Assembly (NCBI GenBank): GCA_016788785.1
Contig: JAEUSM010000018.1
Coordinates: 1 to 64,000 of the forward strand
Length of the DNA stretch: 64,000 bases
Direction: 5' to 3'
Source: Candidatus Kapaibacterium sp.
GTDB lineage: Bacteria > Bacteroidota > Ignavibacteria > Kapaibacteriales > JAEUSM01
Shown here in pieces: positions 47,403 through 55,636 of the stretch. Position numbers and translations under genes: made by a program. Within the stretch, counting starts at the first letter, position 1. Each line of letters opens with the position of its first letter. A model generated the notes under the pieces. The model was given only the letters and a program-made list of their open reading frames with translations, had not been told where the DNA came from and made no database searches.

Positions 47403-49751
47403 TTAAAACTTAAATTGTAATCCAAATGTTGGGATAATTGGGAAGAGAGAAATCTGTTTTACTACTTTTTTAGGAGGACCTGATGAAAAATCAATTTCAG
47501 TATCAATATAATGAGCAAAAGCATTAGCTCGATTATAGACATTAAATATATTGATGGAAAAAATCCAAGGTTGTTCGAACCAAGTATATTCGTATTGGAA
47601 ACTCAAATCCAATTTATGATATGCAGGTAAACGGTAATTATTTCTTTGAGGATAATCATAATGTATTTGAGAAAAAATTCCTGGTTTTAATGAATACTGT
47701 CCTACTGGCATAGTAAACGCCTGACCTGAGGCCAATACCCACGTTGCACCAAATTCCCATCGTTCGGATAATCGGTACGATAATACAGCTGAAAAGTCGT
47801 GTCTTCTATCATATCTCGGAAAAAATGGTTTTCCATTATTTAGCTCAGGAAAAGTTCGTTCTGTTACTGACCACGTATATCCCAACCATCCAGTTACTGC
47901 TCCAATTTTCTTTTGTAAAAACACTTCGAGACCGTATGCCACACCTGTACCTGCAGTAAATTGTGAAGCTAATGGAATTCCTAATGAAAATGTGACACTA
48001 TCTTTATATTCATACAAATTACTCATCGTTTTGTAGTATGTTTCTACTGCCAGTAGGGCTTCATTATCGAATAAATCTTGTTCATATCCCAAGACAATTT
48101 GGTTGGATTTTGAAGGTTTTATATCTGCTGTTGATGGGAACCACAAATCGGTTGGTAAGGTAATGTCATTTCGAACAATGAGATGTAAAAACTGATGAGC
48201 AGTCGCAAATGCTGCAGTCATACGCTTAGAATCATCAATCAGATACTTCATCGAAATTCGAGGCTCTGGAGCAATGTAATTTCCGTTTTGAAAATACATC
48301 AATCGTCCACCGATATTAGCATTGAGTCTGTCAGAAATTTGCCACTCGTCTTGGATATAATAAGAAAATTCCATTGCATTAATGGGATTTCGTTCGATTT
48401 GAAACTCTCCATTTGAGAAGTTGAATAAATCGGTAGCAGCAGCGACAAATTGATGGCGTGTTGCCTCAACCCCAGTTTTGATAGTATGTTCGGTACTGGG
48501 GAAAATCTGCAATTCTGACCGCAACATATAATCTTCAATTTTAGACTCAGATAAAAATGTTATTCTAAATTGAGGGTCATTGAGATTATCTTTGATGAGG
48601 ACTTTTGAAGAATAATTTGTGTAAATGAGTGAGGTGTTCATAAACACTGTAGGTGAGAAAATATGCATCCATCGGATATTCGCCGTTGAATTCCCCCAAG
48701 AAAGGTCAAATTCTGGGTCAGTTGGTTTCTCTTGTGGAAAAGAAAACACATCTTTTCCAAAATATCCACTGACAAATAATCGATCATTTGCTCCTAATTT
48801 ATAATTCACCTTTGCATTCAAATCATAAAAATAATAATCAGGAAAGGTTGTATTTTCTGTTTGAAACACTCTAAATGTTTTTGCTATAAGGTCAAAATAC
48901 ATCCTACGTCCAGAAATCATAAATGTACAATCTTCGTTGATTGGACCTTCTAAGGTCAAGCGAGAATTTATCATTGAAATTCCAGCTGTTCCTGAAAATT
49001 TCTCTTTTGTTCCCTCTTTCATCGTTATATCCAAAACACTCGAAAGTCTTCCTCCATATTCTGCTGGAAATGCACCTTTGATAAGTGTGATATCATTGAT
49101 TGCATCGGAATTAAATGTAGAAAGAAATCCACCTAAATGGGAAGGATTATAGACAATAACACCATCGAGTAGCGTAAGATTCTGGTCAGGTGAGCCACCT
49201 CGAATATACAAACCGCTCGAAAGTTCGGTTGAGGGTTTCACACCTGGTAATAATTGCAAGACTCTAAATATATCAACCTCTCCTCCCAAAGCAGGTAATC
49301 GTTTTATCAAATCCGTTGTTACTTGGACTGTACTAATTTTGGATACACTTTTATCTTGTTTATCACCTTCAACTGTAACAGTACCTAACTTCACAGTTGA
49401 TGAAATCGGTTGAATATTGAGAGTAATTGCATCAGTAGAGATAGTATCTGAAATAACAAGTATAAATTTTTCTTCTTTGACTGTAACACCTGTTACAACA
49501 ATAGTATAGGTTCCTACATCAAGTTTTGGAATTGAGTAGAAACCAAATTTATTAGAAATAGCTCCTTTGAGAACCTTGGTCAGTGATGTATCTTTAAATA
49601 CTTTTACGGAAGCACCAATAACCACTTCGCCTGATACTTTTTCCGAAATAAAACCAGAAAGTGTTAACTGCTTTGTTGTTTGAGAATAACTTACGGCACT
49701 TATTACTAGAAAAAGTAGTGTTACTGTAATTTTGAAAATAAATGAATTCAT
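47403..49751 (-). CDS. TonB-dependent receptor with CarboxypepD_reg-like N-terminal domain
   Basis: 782 residues: signal peptide (SAVSYSQ), an Ig-like CarboxypepD_reg domain (about 28-110, LSGFISEKVSGEVVIGASVKVF to KFGFYSIPKLDVGTY), a plug (LPALGGEVDIFRVLQLLPGV, then SGLYIRGGSPDQNLTLLDGV) and a 22-strand-type barrel ending TFGLQFKF with terminal Phe. It imports an unknown ligand across the outer membrane with TonB energy. It is paired with the DUF4249 lipoprotein 2 bases downstream. Confidence 0.93.
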   Translation of the reverse strand: MNSFIFKITVTLLFLVISAVSYSQTTKQLTLSGFISEKVSGEVVIGASVKVFKDTSLTKVLKGAISNKFGFYSIPKLDVGTYTIVVTGVTVKEEKFILVISDTISTDAITLNIQPISSTVKLGTVTVEGDKQDKSVSKISTVQVTTDLIKRLPALGGEVDIFRVLQLLPGVKPSTELSSGLYIRGGSPDQNLTLLDGVIVYNPSHLGGFLSTFNSDAINDITLIKGAFPAEYGGRLSSVLDITMKEGTKEKFSGTAGISMINSRLTLEGPINEDCTFMISGRRMYFDLIAKTFRVFQTENTTFPDYYFYDLNAKVNYKLGANDRLFVSGYFGKDVFSFPQEKPTDPEFDLSWGNSTANIRWMHIFSPTVFMNTSLIYTNYSSKVLIKDNLNDPQFRITFLSESKIEDYMLRSELQIFPSTEHTIKTGVEATRHQFVAAATDLFNFSNGEFQIERNPINAMEFSYYIQDEWQISDRLNANIGGRLMYFQNGNYIAPEPRISMKYLIDDSKRMTAAFATAHQFLHLIVRNDITLPTDLWFPSTADIKPSKSNQIVLGYEQDLFDNEALLAVETYYKTMSNLYEYKDSVTFSLGIPLASQFTAGTGVAYGLEVFLQKKIGAVTGWLGYTWSVTERTFPELNNGKPFFPRYDRRHDFSAVLSYRLSERWEFGATWVLASGQAFTMPVGQYSLKPGIFSQIHYDYPQRNNYRLPAYHKLDLSFQYEYTWFEQPWIFSINIFNVYNRANAFAHYIDTEIDFSSGPPKKVVKQISLFPIIPTFGLQFKF

Positions 49752-49789
49752 ACTTGAAGGAATTTTAGATTCAAAGAGTGAACAAAATG

Positions 49790-50890
49790 TTAATCGCCAA
49801 AGAGAATTCCTAATTCTCGTGCAGTTTGCACAGAGTCTGAATCAACAGGTACACATTTCATACGCGAAACGGCATCTACTAACGGTACCAAATTCACATT
49901 TGGTGGATCTAATGCTACCATACAACCAGTGCTTCCATTTGCCAAAGCACGAACTGCCGCAGCTCCAAACCGCAGAGATAGCAATCTATCTGTTGCTGTT
50001 GGGCTACCACCTCGAAGAAGATGTCCCAAAACAACTAACCGAGATTCTTTTTTGGTCAACGATTGAAGTACCTCAGTAACTTGTTCGCCAATACCGCCAA
50101 TTCGTTCCAAACGACCAATGATATTTTCTTTCACAGTAACAGAACCACCAATTTCTTTTGCACCTTCAGCAACGACAACGATCGAATATTTTCGTTTTGT
50201 TTTTGCTTCAGATTCAATTAATTGTGAAGCTAATTTTTCATAATCAAAAGGTATTTCCGGTATCAAAATCGCATTTGCTCCTGCAGCAATACCTGCATGA
50301 AGTGCAATCCACCCTGCATAACGACCCATTACCTCAACGACGATTATTCGTTTGTGTGAATCGGCAGTCGAATGCAATCTGTCGATACATTCTGTTGCAA
50401 AGGAAACTGCTGAATCAAAACCAAAAGTAACGACGGTTTTATCCAAATCATTGTCAATAGTTTTGGGAACTCCGATAACAGGAAATCCCTTTTTGGAAAG
50501 TGCATTCGCAATAGCCAACGATCCATCTCCACCAACAGACACCAAGGCATCAATACGAAAATCTCGAAAGCGTTGAATCAATTCATCGGTTCTATCGATG
50601 GTTGACCATTCACCAGCGTCATTTTTCACAGGAAAGCTCATTGGATTCCCACGATTCGTCGTTCCAAGTATCGTTCCACCCAATTTAGAAATTGACGACA
50701 CCATTTCCGGACGTAATTGAACAATTCCATCTTCTGGGTAATCCTCTGGCATCAAAACACCGTTAAAACCATCCTTAATTCCATACACTTCCCAACCGCG
50801 ATTGTTGGCTGCGAATGTAACTGCTTGGATAACAGCATTCAGCCCAGGAGCATCTCCACCACCAGTATTAATAGCAATTCTTTGTATCAT
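49790..50890 (-). CDS. pfkA: 6-phosphofructokinase (group III-like)
   Basis: 366 residues. GGDGS at 120-124 carries Gly at the position that favours ATP, whereas pyrophosphate-dependent enzymes have Asp there. The substrate loop reads PKTIDND at 142-148, with Lys where classical bacterial ATP enzymes have Gly. This Gly/Lys pairing is the pattern of ATP-using group III (mixed-substrate) PFKs. MGRYAGWIALHAG and LGHLLRGGSPTATDR complete the fold. It phosphorylates fructose 6-phosphate in glycolysis. It overlaps the small membrane protein gene upstream by four bases. Confidence 0.93.
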   Translation of the reverse strand: MIQRIAINTGGGDAPGLNAVIQAVTFAANNRGWEVYGIKDGFNGVLMPEDYPEDGIVQLRPEMVSSISKLGGTILGTTNRGNPMSFPVKNDAGEWSTIDRTDELIQRFRDFRIDALVSVGGDGSLAIANALSKKGFPVIGVPKTIDNDLDKTVVTFGFDSAVSFATECIDRLHSTADSHKRIIVVEVMGRYAGWIALHAGIAAGANAILIPEIPFDYEKLASQLIESEAKTKRKYSIVVVAEGAKEIGGSVTVKENIIGRLERIGGIGEQVTEVLQSLTKKESRLVVLGHLLRGGSPTATDRLLSLRFGAAAVRALANGSTGCMVALDPPNVNLVPLVDAVSRMKCVPVDSDSVQTARELGILFGD

Positions 50891-51114
50891 TGTAGTTTTT
50901 TCCGTTTATCCATAAAATAGACTATTACTGCAGAAATTCCCACTCCACCACCATAGAGCAACGCAGTATAAATAGCTTTAGCAGGTGTTGTTAGAAAAAA
51001 CTGTAGCACTGTCATAAACGCAACCAACACTATAATTGGAATACGCTTTTGTGGAAACTTTATATAATAAAATATCATCAAACCAACAAAAAAGAGCAAT
51101 AAATAGTCTGTCAT
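50887..51114 (-). CDS. Small membrane protein of unknown function
   Basis: 75 residues with three hydrophobic segments (LLLFFVGLMIFYYI, IPIIVLVAFMTVLQFF, ALLYGGGVGISAVIVYF) and a basic tail MDKRKKLQ. Its stop overlaps the pfkA start by four bases (ATGA-type), supporting a real, translationally coupled gene. No family recognised. Confidence 0.7.
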   Translation of the reverse strand: MTDYLLLFFVGLMIFYYIKFPQKRIPIIVLVAFMTVLQFFLTTPAKAIYTALLYGGGVGISAVIVYFMDKRKKLQ

Positions 51115-51204
51115 TTCAAAATGTAAAAATGAAAAATACCCCCTTATTGACGATTGTACAGAAAAAACTAATACGAAAACGACAAATATGTGACCACATC
51201 AGTT

Positions 51205-51240
51205 TCCCCTCTTGAGGGGTGGCACGAAGTGGCAGGGTGG
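51205..51240. repeat. Interspersed repeat copy (TGGCAC/CAGGGTGG type)
   Basis: TCCCCTCTTGAGGGG hairpin followed by TGGCACGAAGTGGCAGGGTGG; inverted orientation relative to the copy at 46504. The gap 51115-51487 has no gene and is almost entirely built of such repeats. Confidence 0.65.
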
Positions 51241-51261
51241 ATTCTTCCAATCCTCGCGTGT

Positions 51262-51281
51262 GGACAGGTCTCGACCTGTCC
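51262..51281. repeat. 9-bp-arm palindrome GGACAGGTC/GACCTGTCC
   Basis: Perfect arms around TC, preceded by CGTGT. A half copy (GCGTGGACAGG) occurs at 61139-61148 just before another of the window's palindromic repeats, so the two travel together. Confidence 0.6.
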
Positions 51282-51301
51282 CTACAATCCAACGAATATC
51301 T

Positions 51302-51340
51302 CCCTCTCCCCTTGAGGGAGAGGGCAGGGGTGAGGGGTAA
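51302..51340. repeat. Stand-alone copy of the DUF559-element end sequence
   Basis: CCCTCTCCCCTTGAGGGAG, then AGGGCAGGGGTGAGGGGTAA. It corresponds base for base, with few changes, to the terminal repeat of the element at 60299-60747, but has no nuclease gene. Confidence 0.75.
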
Positions 51341-51343
51341 TGG

Positions 51344-51366
51344 GAGACGCCCATATAGGGCGTCTC
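51344..51366. repeat. 23-bp palindromic repeat, copy 1
   Basis: Arms GAGACGCCC and GGGCGTCTC around ATATA, followed by TAC. Further copies are at 53805-53827 and 61168-61190. Confidence 0.85.
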
Positions 51367-51386
51367 TACAAAAACAACATCTAATT

Positions 51387-51442
51387 CCCTTCTTGAGGGG
51401 TGGCACTAGTCACTGAGCATAGTCGAAGTGTGACGGGGTGGT
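51387..51442. repeat. Composite repeat, left of the cyclase gene
   Basis: CTTGAGGGGTGGCACTAGTC, then CACTGAGCATAGTCGAAGTG, then TGACGGGGTGG. It is an inverted copy of 53659-53715 on the other side of the cyclase gene. It contains the 22-base unit (51409-51430) also found at 53587-53608 and 53670-53691. Confidence 0.75.
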
Positions 51443-51450
51443 TTCTTCTC

Positions 51451-51488
51451 TGCGACCTTTGCGGTCTTCCCTTTGCGACCTTTGCGGT
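51451..51488. repeat. Direct 15-bp repeat touching the cyclase stop codon
   Basis: TGCGACCTTTGCGGT at 51451-51465 and again at 51474-51488, the second running into the stop codon (51488-51490) of the cyclase gene. Confidence 0.75.
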
Positions 51489-53464
51489 TACATCTTCCCC
51501 TTCTCCAACCAAAATGTTTTCATACTTCCTTTGCCTTTGATGGTAATTTCGCCACGTGGGATGAGTGAAAATTCTGGATATGTTTCGATGGATTTGGCAA
51601 ATTCTTCGCTGATGTGGATACGTCCAGCTTCAGAATTGGATTCCATTCGTGATGCTACGTTCACTGCATCACCCCACAGATCGTAGGTGTATTTGTTTTT
51701 GCCGATGATTCCTGCAACAACTTCTCCCGTGTGAATGCCTATGCGAATTTCGATGTCGTTCATATCCTTTATCCATTCTGTATCGCCCAAATCTGATGGA
51801 ATATTGACGGTAAAGTCACGCATTGTTTCGAGAAGTTGGAGTGAAGCCAAAGCTGTTGCTTTTTGGTGGTTTTTCAGAGGGGAAGTTACATTTGCAACTG
51901 CCAAATACCCATCACCAATGGTTTTGATTTTTTCTAAGCCAAATGTTTCAACCACTTCATCTGCTTTTTGGAAAATAGCATCAAGTAAATACACAAGTTG
52001 TTTTGGTGGGGCAATGGAAGCAAGTGTCGTAAAACCTACTAAATCCATAAAAAGGACTGATGCCGTTTCAAAGTGGTCGGCGATGAAGGTTTCTTTTTGG
52101 ATGATTCTGTCTGCAATGCTAGCAGGAAGTATGTTATGGAGAATTTGTTTGATCGCTGCAGATTCTGCTCTTTCAACAGCCAATTGTTTTTCACGTTCGG
52201 CAATTTTACGTTCACTGTCAAATCGGTCTGCTTGTTTTTTGGCTTCGATAGATTGAATTTCTTTTTCGAGAGTTATTACTTTTGATTGAAATACAAAAGC
52301 TTTCTCAAAGTATTTTTCATTGGAATGAAGCGACGATAATATTCCGTATACTTCTTTTATACCTTCTTTATATCCTATTTCTTCTGCAAGTTGTAACGAC
52401 TTTTGTAAATATTCTTCTGCTTTTCTTGCATCATAATATGTTGATTCTTTCGTTGCTTTTACAGCCCCAATATGCAGTAGGTTAACAGCTATTCCATTTT
52501 TGTTTCCTATCTCTTCATTGATAAGTAATGCTTTTGAAAAATACTCTAATGCTTTTGGGTAGTCAGAAAGACTATTGTAAACATTTCCAATATTCAAAAG
52601 GCATATTGCTATTCCTTTTTTGCTTCCAATTTCTTCATTGATAAGTAATGCTTTTGAAAAATACTCTAATGCTTTTGGGTAGTCAGAAAGACTATGGTAA
52701 ACAAGCCCAATATTCCCGAGGTTAGTTGCAATTCCAACTTTTTTTCCAATTTCTTCATTGATGAGTAATGCTTTTAAGTAATACTCCAATGCTTTGGGGT
52801 AGTCCGAAAGACTATGGTAAACAAGCCCAATATTCCCGAGGTTAGTAGCAATACCAACTTTGTTTCCAATTTCTTCAGCGATGAATAATGCTTTTGAATG
52901 ATACTCTAAGGCTTTGGGGTAGTCCGAAAGACTAGTATATACATTTCCTATATTCCCAAGGTTACCTGCAATTCCTTTTTTGTCTCCAAGTTCTTCATTG
53001 ACGAGTAAAGATTTTGATAAATACTCTAATGCTTTGGGGTAGTCCGAAAGATACAAGTAAACAAGCCCAATATTCCCAAGGTTATTTGCAATGCCAACTT
53101 TGCTTCCAATTTCTTCATTGATGAGTAATGCTTTTGAGTAATACTCCAATGCTTTGGGGTAGTCCGAAAGATTACTATAAGTAGTCCCAATATTCCCAAT
53201 TACGTTTGCTATACCATTTTTATTCCCAATTTCTTCAAAGATGAGTAATGCTTTTGAATGATACTCTAATGCTTTGGGGTAGTCCGAAAGATTTATGTAA
53301 ACAATCCCAAGAATGTTATAGACATTTGCAAGAGATTTTGCATCTTCTTGGATTGCTTGTTGTTCCAAGAGTTCATAAGCAAATACCTTTGCTTCTTGAT
53401 TTTGAGAAGTTCTCCAAAGATTATCTAATTTTTCTATTGCTTGTTGTATTTCGTCGGGAGTCAT
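51488..53464 (-). CDS. TPR-repeat class III adenylate cyclase
   Basis: 658 residues. Residues about 45-330 contain seven nearly identical 40-residue TPRs, each with SDYPKALEY, followed by two degenerate ones. A coiled coil (about 385-440) leads into a class III cyclase domain (about 465-640): metal Asp474 in LFMDLVGFT, the second metal Asp in KTIGDGYLA, and GDAVNVASRME. The base-selecting positions are Lys (IKTIGD) and Asp (YDLWGD), the adenylate rather than guanylate pattern. It has no signal or membrane segment, so it is cytoplasmic and likely activated by a protein bound to the TPRs. It is flanked by repeat clusters on both sides, in inverted arrangement. Confidence 0.9.
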   Translation of the reverse strand: MTPDEIQQAIEKLDNLWRTSQNQEAKVFAYELLEQQAIQEDAKSLANVYNILGIVYINLSDYPKALEYHSKALLIFEEIGNKNGIANVIGNIGTTYSNLSDYPKALEYYSKALLINEEIGSKVGIANNLGNIGLVYLYLSDYPKALEYLSKSLLVNEELGDKKGIAGNLGNIGNVYTSLSDYPKALEYHSKALFIAEEIGNKVGIATNLGNIGLVYHSLSDYPKALEYYLKALLINEEIGKKVGIATNLGNIGLVYHSLSDYPKALEYFSKALLINEEIGSKKGIAICLLNIGNVYNSLSDYPKALEYFSKALLINEEIGNKNGIAVNLLHIGAVKATKESTYYDARKAEEYLQKSLQLAEEIGYKEGIKEVYGILSSLHSNEKYFEKAFVFQSKVITLEKEIQSIEAKKQADRFDSERKIAEREKQLAVERAESAAIKQILHNILPASIADRIIQKETFIADHFETASVLFMDLVGFTTLASIAPPKQLVYLLDAIFQKADEVVETFGLEKIKTIGDGYLAVANVTSPLKNHQKATALASLQLLETMRDFTVNIPSDLGDTEWIKDMNDIEIRIGIHTGEVVAGIIGKNKYTYDLWGDAVNVASRMESNSEAGRIHISEEFAKSIETYPEFSLIPRGEITIKGKGSMKTFWLEKGKM

Positions 53465-53570
53465 AGTGGTTTAGGAAGGTTGGAAAGGGATCTTGCCATA
53501 CGAATATACGAAAATAAAGGTGAATATGGATGATTGTAGAGTTTGAAAGTAATGTCTCAGTCGTGTTAAA

Positions 53571-53632
53571 GAATGCCCCCTCTCCCCACTTCGACTTCGC
53601 TCAGTGACCGTTCTCCCTCGGAGGGGAGAGGG
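53571..53632. repeat. GC-rich repeat with inserted 22-base unit
   Basis: CCCCCTCTCCCC, the unit CACTTCGAC...TCAGTGAC (53587-53608), then CTCCCTCGGAGGGGAGAGGG. The flanks match the DUF559-element end family. The gap 53465-53849 has no gene and consists mostly of such repeats. Confidence 0.65.
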
Positions 53633-53658
53633 TGTTTTCGTGTTTTGGTTTGCAGATT

Positions 53659-53715
53659 CCACCCCGCCACACTTCGACTACGCTCAGTGACCAGTGGCAC
53701 TCCTCAAGAGGGGAA
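53659..53715. repeat. Composite repeat, right of the cyclase gene
   Basis: CCACCCCGCCA, the 22-base unit (53670-53691), then CAGTGGCACTCCTCAAGAGG. It is the inverted counterpart of 51387-51442, so the cyclase gene sits between two inverted copies of about 56 bases. Confidence 0.75.
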
Positions 53716-53804
53716 CCCAGACAGCCACCCAACCTTTTCAACATAGGCCTTACACCCTATGCTGATATAAAACGCCCTTTCAGGGCTTGACCGTTTTGTT
53801 TTTT

Positions 53805-53827
53805 GAGACGCCCATATAGGGCGTCTC
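53805..53827. repeat. 23-bp palindromic repeat, copy 2
   Basis: Identical to the copy at 51344 (arms GAGACGCCC and GGGCGTCTC around ATATA, then TAC). A short GCCCT-TTC-AGGGC hairpin (53774-53786) lies just before it. Confidence 0.85.
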
Positions 53828-53849
53828 TACGATATTAATTTAATTGAAC

Positions 53850-54560
53850 TTAAAATTTTGAGGTGAGGTGGGAGTAATCTTTTACAACGGTTCGAAGAAA
53901 ATCCAAATCTGATTGTTCGGTTGTAATTTGTAAAATGGATTTGACCTTTTCTGCTAATGCAGCTGCAACATTCGCATCCTTGCGTTTGATGGATTCACGG
54001 GCGATATGTCGGATGTTTTCTATATCACGGTCGGTCAAATGAATAACAATTGGATAGGTTACTTCATAGTTGTCATCGTGTTGAATATACACGGTATCTG
54101 TTGATTTGGTGCGTTGTTTCAAACTCACGACTGATGTTCCTGCCACCAAATCGCCAAGACGTTGACCTTTGCCATTGATGAGAATCGTCAGAATAGCAGC
54201 TAAACCGTAGGAAATACCAATATCAATTGGACGCAAAAGCCAACGTAGGAAATGTTTTCCCAACGAACCCTGTGTTCCATCGAGAGCTATCACCTTAATT
54301 TTGAGTAATTTTTTCCCCGGAGTTTGACCATCGTTGAATTGTTCAAACAAAAAATCATACATCAAAATTGGAATGAAAAACAAAAAAATGAGTATTTCAT
54401 TCGATGGAATATATTCAAAACTAATGATGACAAAAAAGGTAACAACAATAGCAGAAAGCAAAAGAATATCAACAATCCAAGCTAAAATTCGTTCACCAAT
54501 ATTAGCAAGTGTATATTCAATTTCTACATTTTGAAGGGTCTGAATTTTTATAGTATCCAT
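53850..54560 (-). CDS. RDD-family membrane protein
   Basis: 236 residues. The RDD domain (about 10-150) has ANIGERILAWIVDILLLSAIVV, FFIPILMYDFLFEQFNDGQTPGKKLLKIKV and LLRPIDIGISYGLAAILTI with KGQRLGDLVAGTSVV. The C-terminal cytoplasmic part (IHLTDRDIENIRHIARES) is a helical extension usual for this subgroup. It is divergent, 62 bases from the SpoIIM-like gene. RDD and SpoIIM-like genes are commonly neighbours in Bacteroidota, where their joint role is not settled. Confidence 0.9.
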   Translation of the reverse strand: MDTIKIQTLQNVEIEYTLANIGERILAWIVDILLLSAIVVTFFVIISFEYIPSNEILIFLFFIPILMYDFLFEQFNDGQTPGKKLLKIKVIALDGTQGSLGKHFLRWLLRPIDIGISYGLAAILTILINGKGQRLGDLVAGTSVVSLKQRTKSTDTVYIQHDDNYEVTYPIVIHLTDRDIENIRHIARESIKRKDANVAAALAEKVKSILQITTEQSDLDFLRTVVKDYSHLTSKF

Positions 54561-54622
54561 AGAAATGCTATTTTAGAAGATTAAGTATGTTTTTTGATTT
54601 CAAATTACCACAAAAATAACCA

Positions 54623-55636
54623 ATGAGAGAAAGTGCTTTTACGCATCAGAATAAGGAAAAATGGCAACTGTTTGAGGAAATGTTACGTTCCAAAACTGTC
54701 AACCCACAAGTGCTTTCTGATTTGTATGTCAAAATAACTGACGATTTATCATTCGCAAAAACTTTTTACCCAGATAGCAAAACAAGTAAATATTTGAATG
54801 AACTTGCTTCAAAAGTACATCATTCAATCTATAAAACCAAAAAAGAACGTTCAAATCGATTGATTACATTTTTTCGAGATGAAGTTCCTATTGCATTTGC
54901 CTCGATGCAAAAGCAAATGTTGATATCCTTTTTGATATTTATGGTAGCAGCTGGTATAGGTGCTATTTCTGCTTACAAAGATAGTACATTCTTACGTGTT
55001 ATTCTCGGAGATTCGTATGTTAATATGACAATCAACAATATTAAGGAAGGAAAACCATTTGATGTGTATGCAAAAATGGATCCAGTGGAAATGTTTTTGA
55101 AAATCACTTGGAATAATATCAATGTTTCTTTTATTGCATTTGCTTTGGGCATAACATATGGTTTCGGAACAGTTGTAGTATTATTCCGTAATGGTGTAAT
55201 GCTTGGATCATTCTTTACATTTTTCTTTCAGTATGGATTACTGGGAGACTCCTTGTTAACAGTCATGCTCCACGGAACTATTGAAATTTCTGCAGTCGTT
55301 GCAGCTGGTGGTGCAGGACTTGCAATTGGTAATGCATTGCTATTTCCAAAAACCTATACTCGTATCTATGCACTGCAAACAGCTTCAAAAAAAGGACTTA
55401 AAATCATTGTTGGATTGATTCCTTTGTTTATTATTGCAGGATTTATTGAAGGATTTTTGACTCGCTATGCAGGGATGCCTTCAGTAATTAAGGCGATTGT
55501 TTTATTACTTTCCTTTGTCTTTATTATTTATTATTTTGTGATTTATCCAAGAACAAAATCTAACCAACTTCGTGAAGAAAACAACATCCCAATTTCACTC
55601 TATGAACAAGAACCAGATTATGAACAATATGCATAA
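54623..55636 (+). CDS. Stage II sporulation protein M-like (SpoIIM/DUF95) membrane protein
   Basis: 337 residues. A soluble helical N-terminus (about 1-95; KWQLFEEMLRSKTVNPQVL, LYVKITDDLSFAKTFYP) precedes about five membrane segments. LHGTIEISAVVAAGGAGLAIGNALLFP and NNINVSFIAFALGITYGFGT are the family signatures. The organism class does not sporulate, so the role is probably general envelope or membrane remodelling. The next gene begins inside the end of this one with an eight-base overlap. Confidence 0.9.
   Translation: MRESAFTHQNKEKWQLFEEMLRSKTVNPQVLSDLYVKITDDLSFAKTFYPDSKTSKYLNELASKVHHSIYKTKKERSNRLITFFRDEVPIAFASMQKQMLISFLIFMVAAGIGAISAYKDSTFLRVILGDSYVNMTINNIKEGKPFDVYAKMDPVEMFLKITWNNINVSFIAFALGITYGFGTVVVLFRNGVMLGSFFTFFFQYGLLGDSLLTVMLHGTIEISAVVAAGGAGLAIGNALLFPKTYTRIYALQTASKKGLKIIVGLIPLFIIAGFIEGFLTRYAGMPSVIKAIVLLLSFVFIIYYFVIYPRTKSNQLREENNIPISLYEQEPDYEQYA

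Noticed and set aside
51116-51406. 96-codon minus-strand open frame
   Set aside because: It runs through several unrelated palindromic repeats and resembles no protein.
52400-53340. Minisatellite or CRISPR from 120-bp repeated DNA
   Set aside because: The repeats are in frame and encode TPR units of the cyclase protein.
53471-53662. 63-codon minus-strand open frame
   Set aside because: It is made of repeat sequence (charged Arg/Ser/Gly runs) without gene character.
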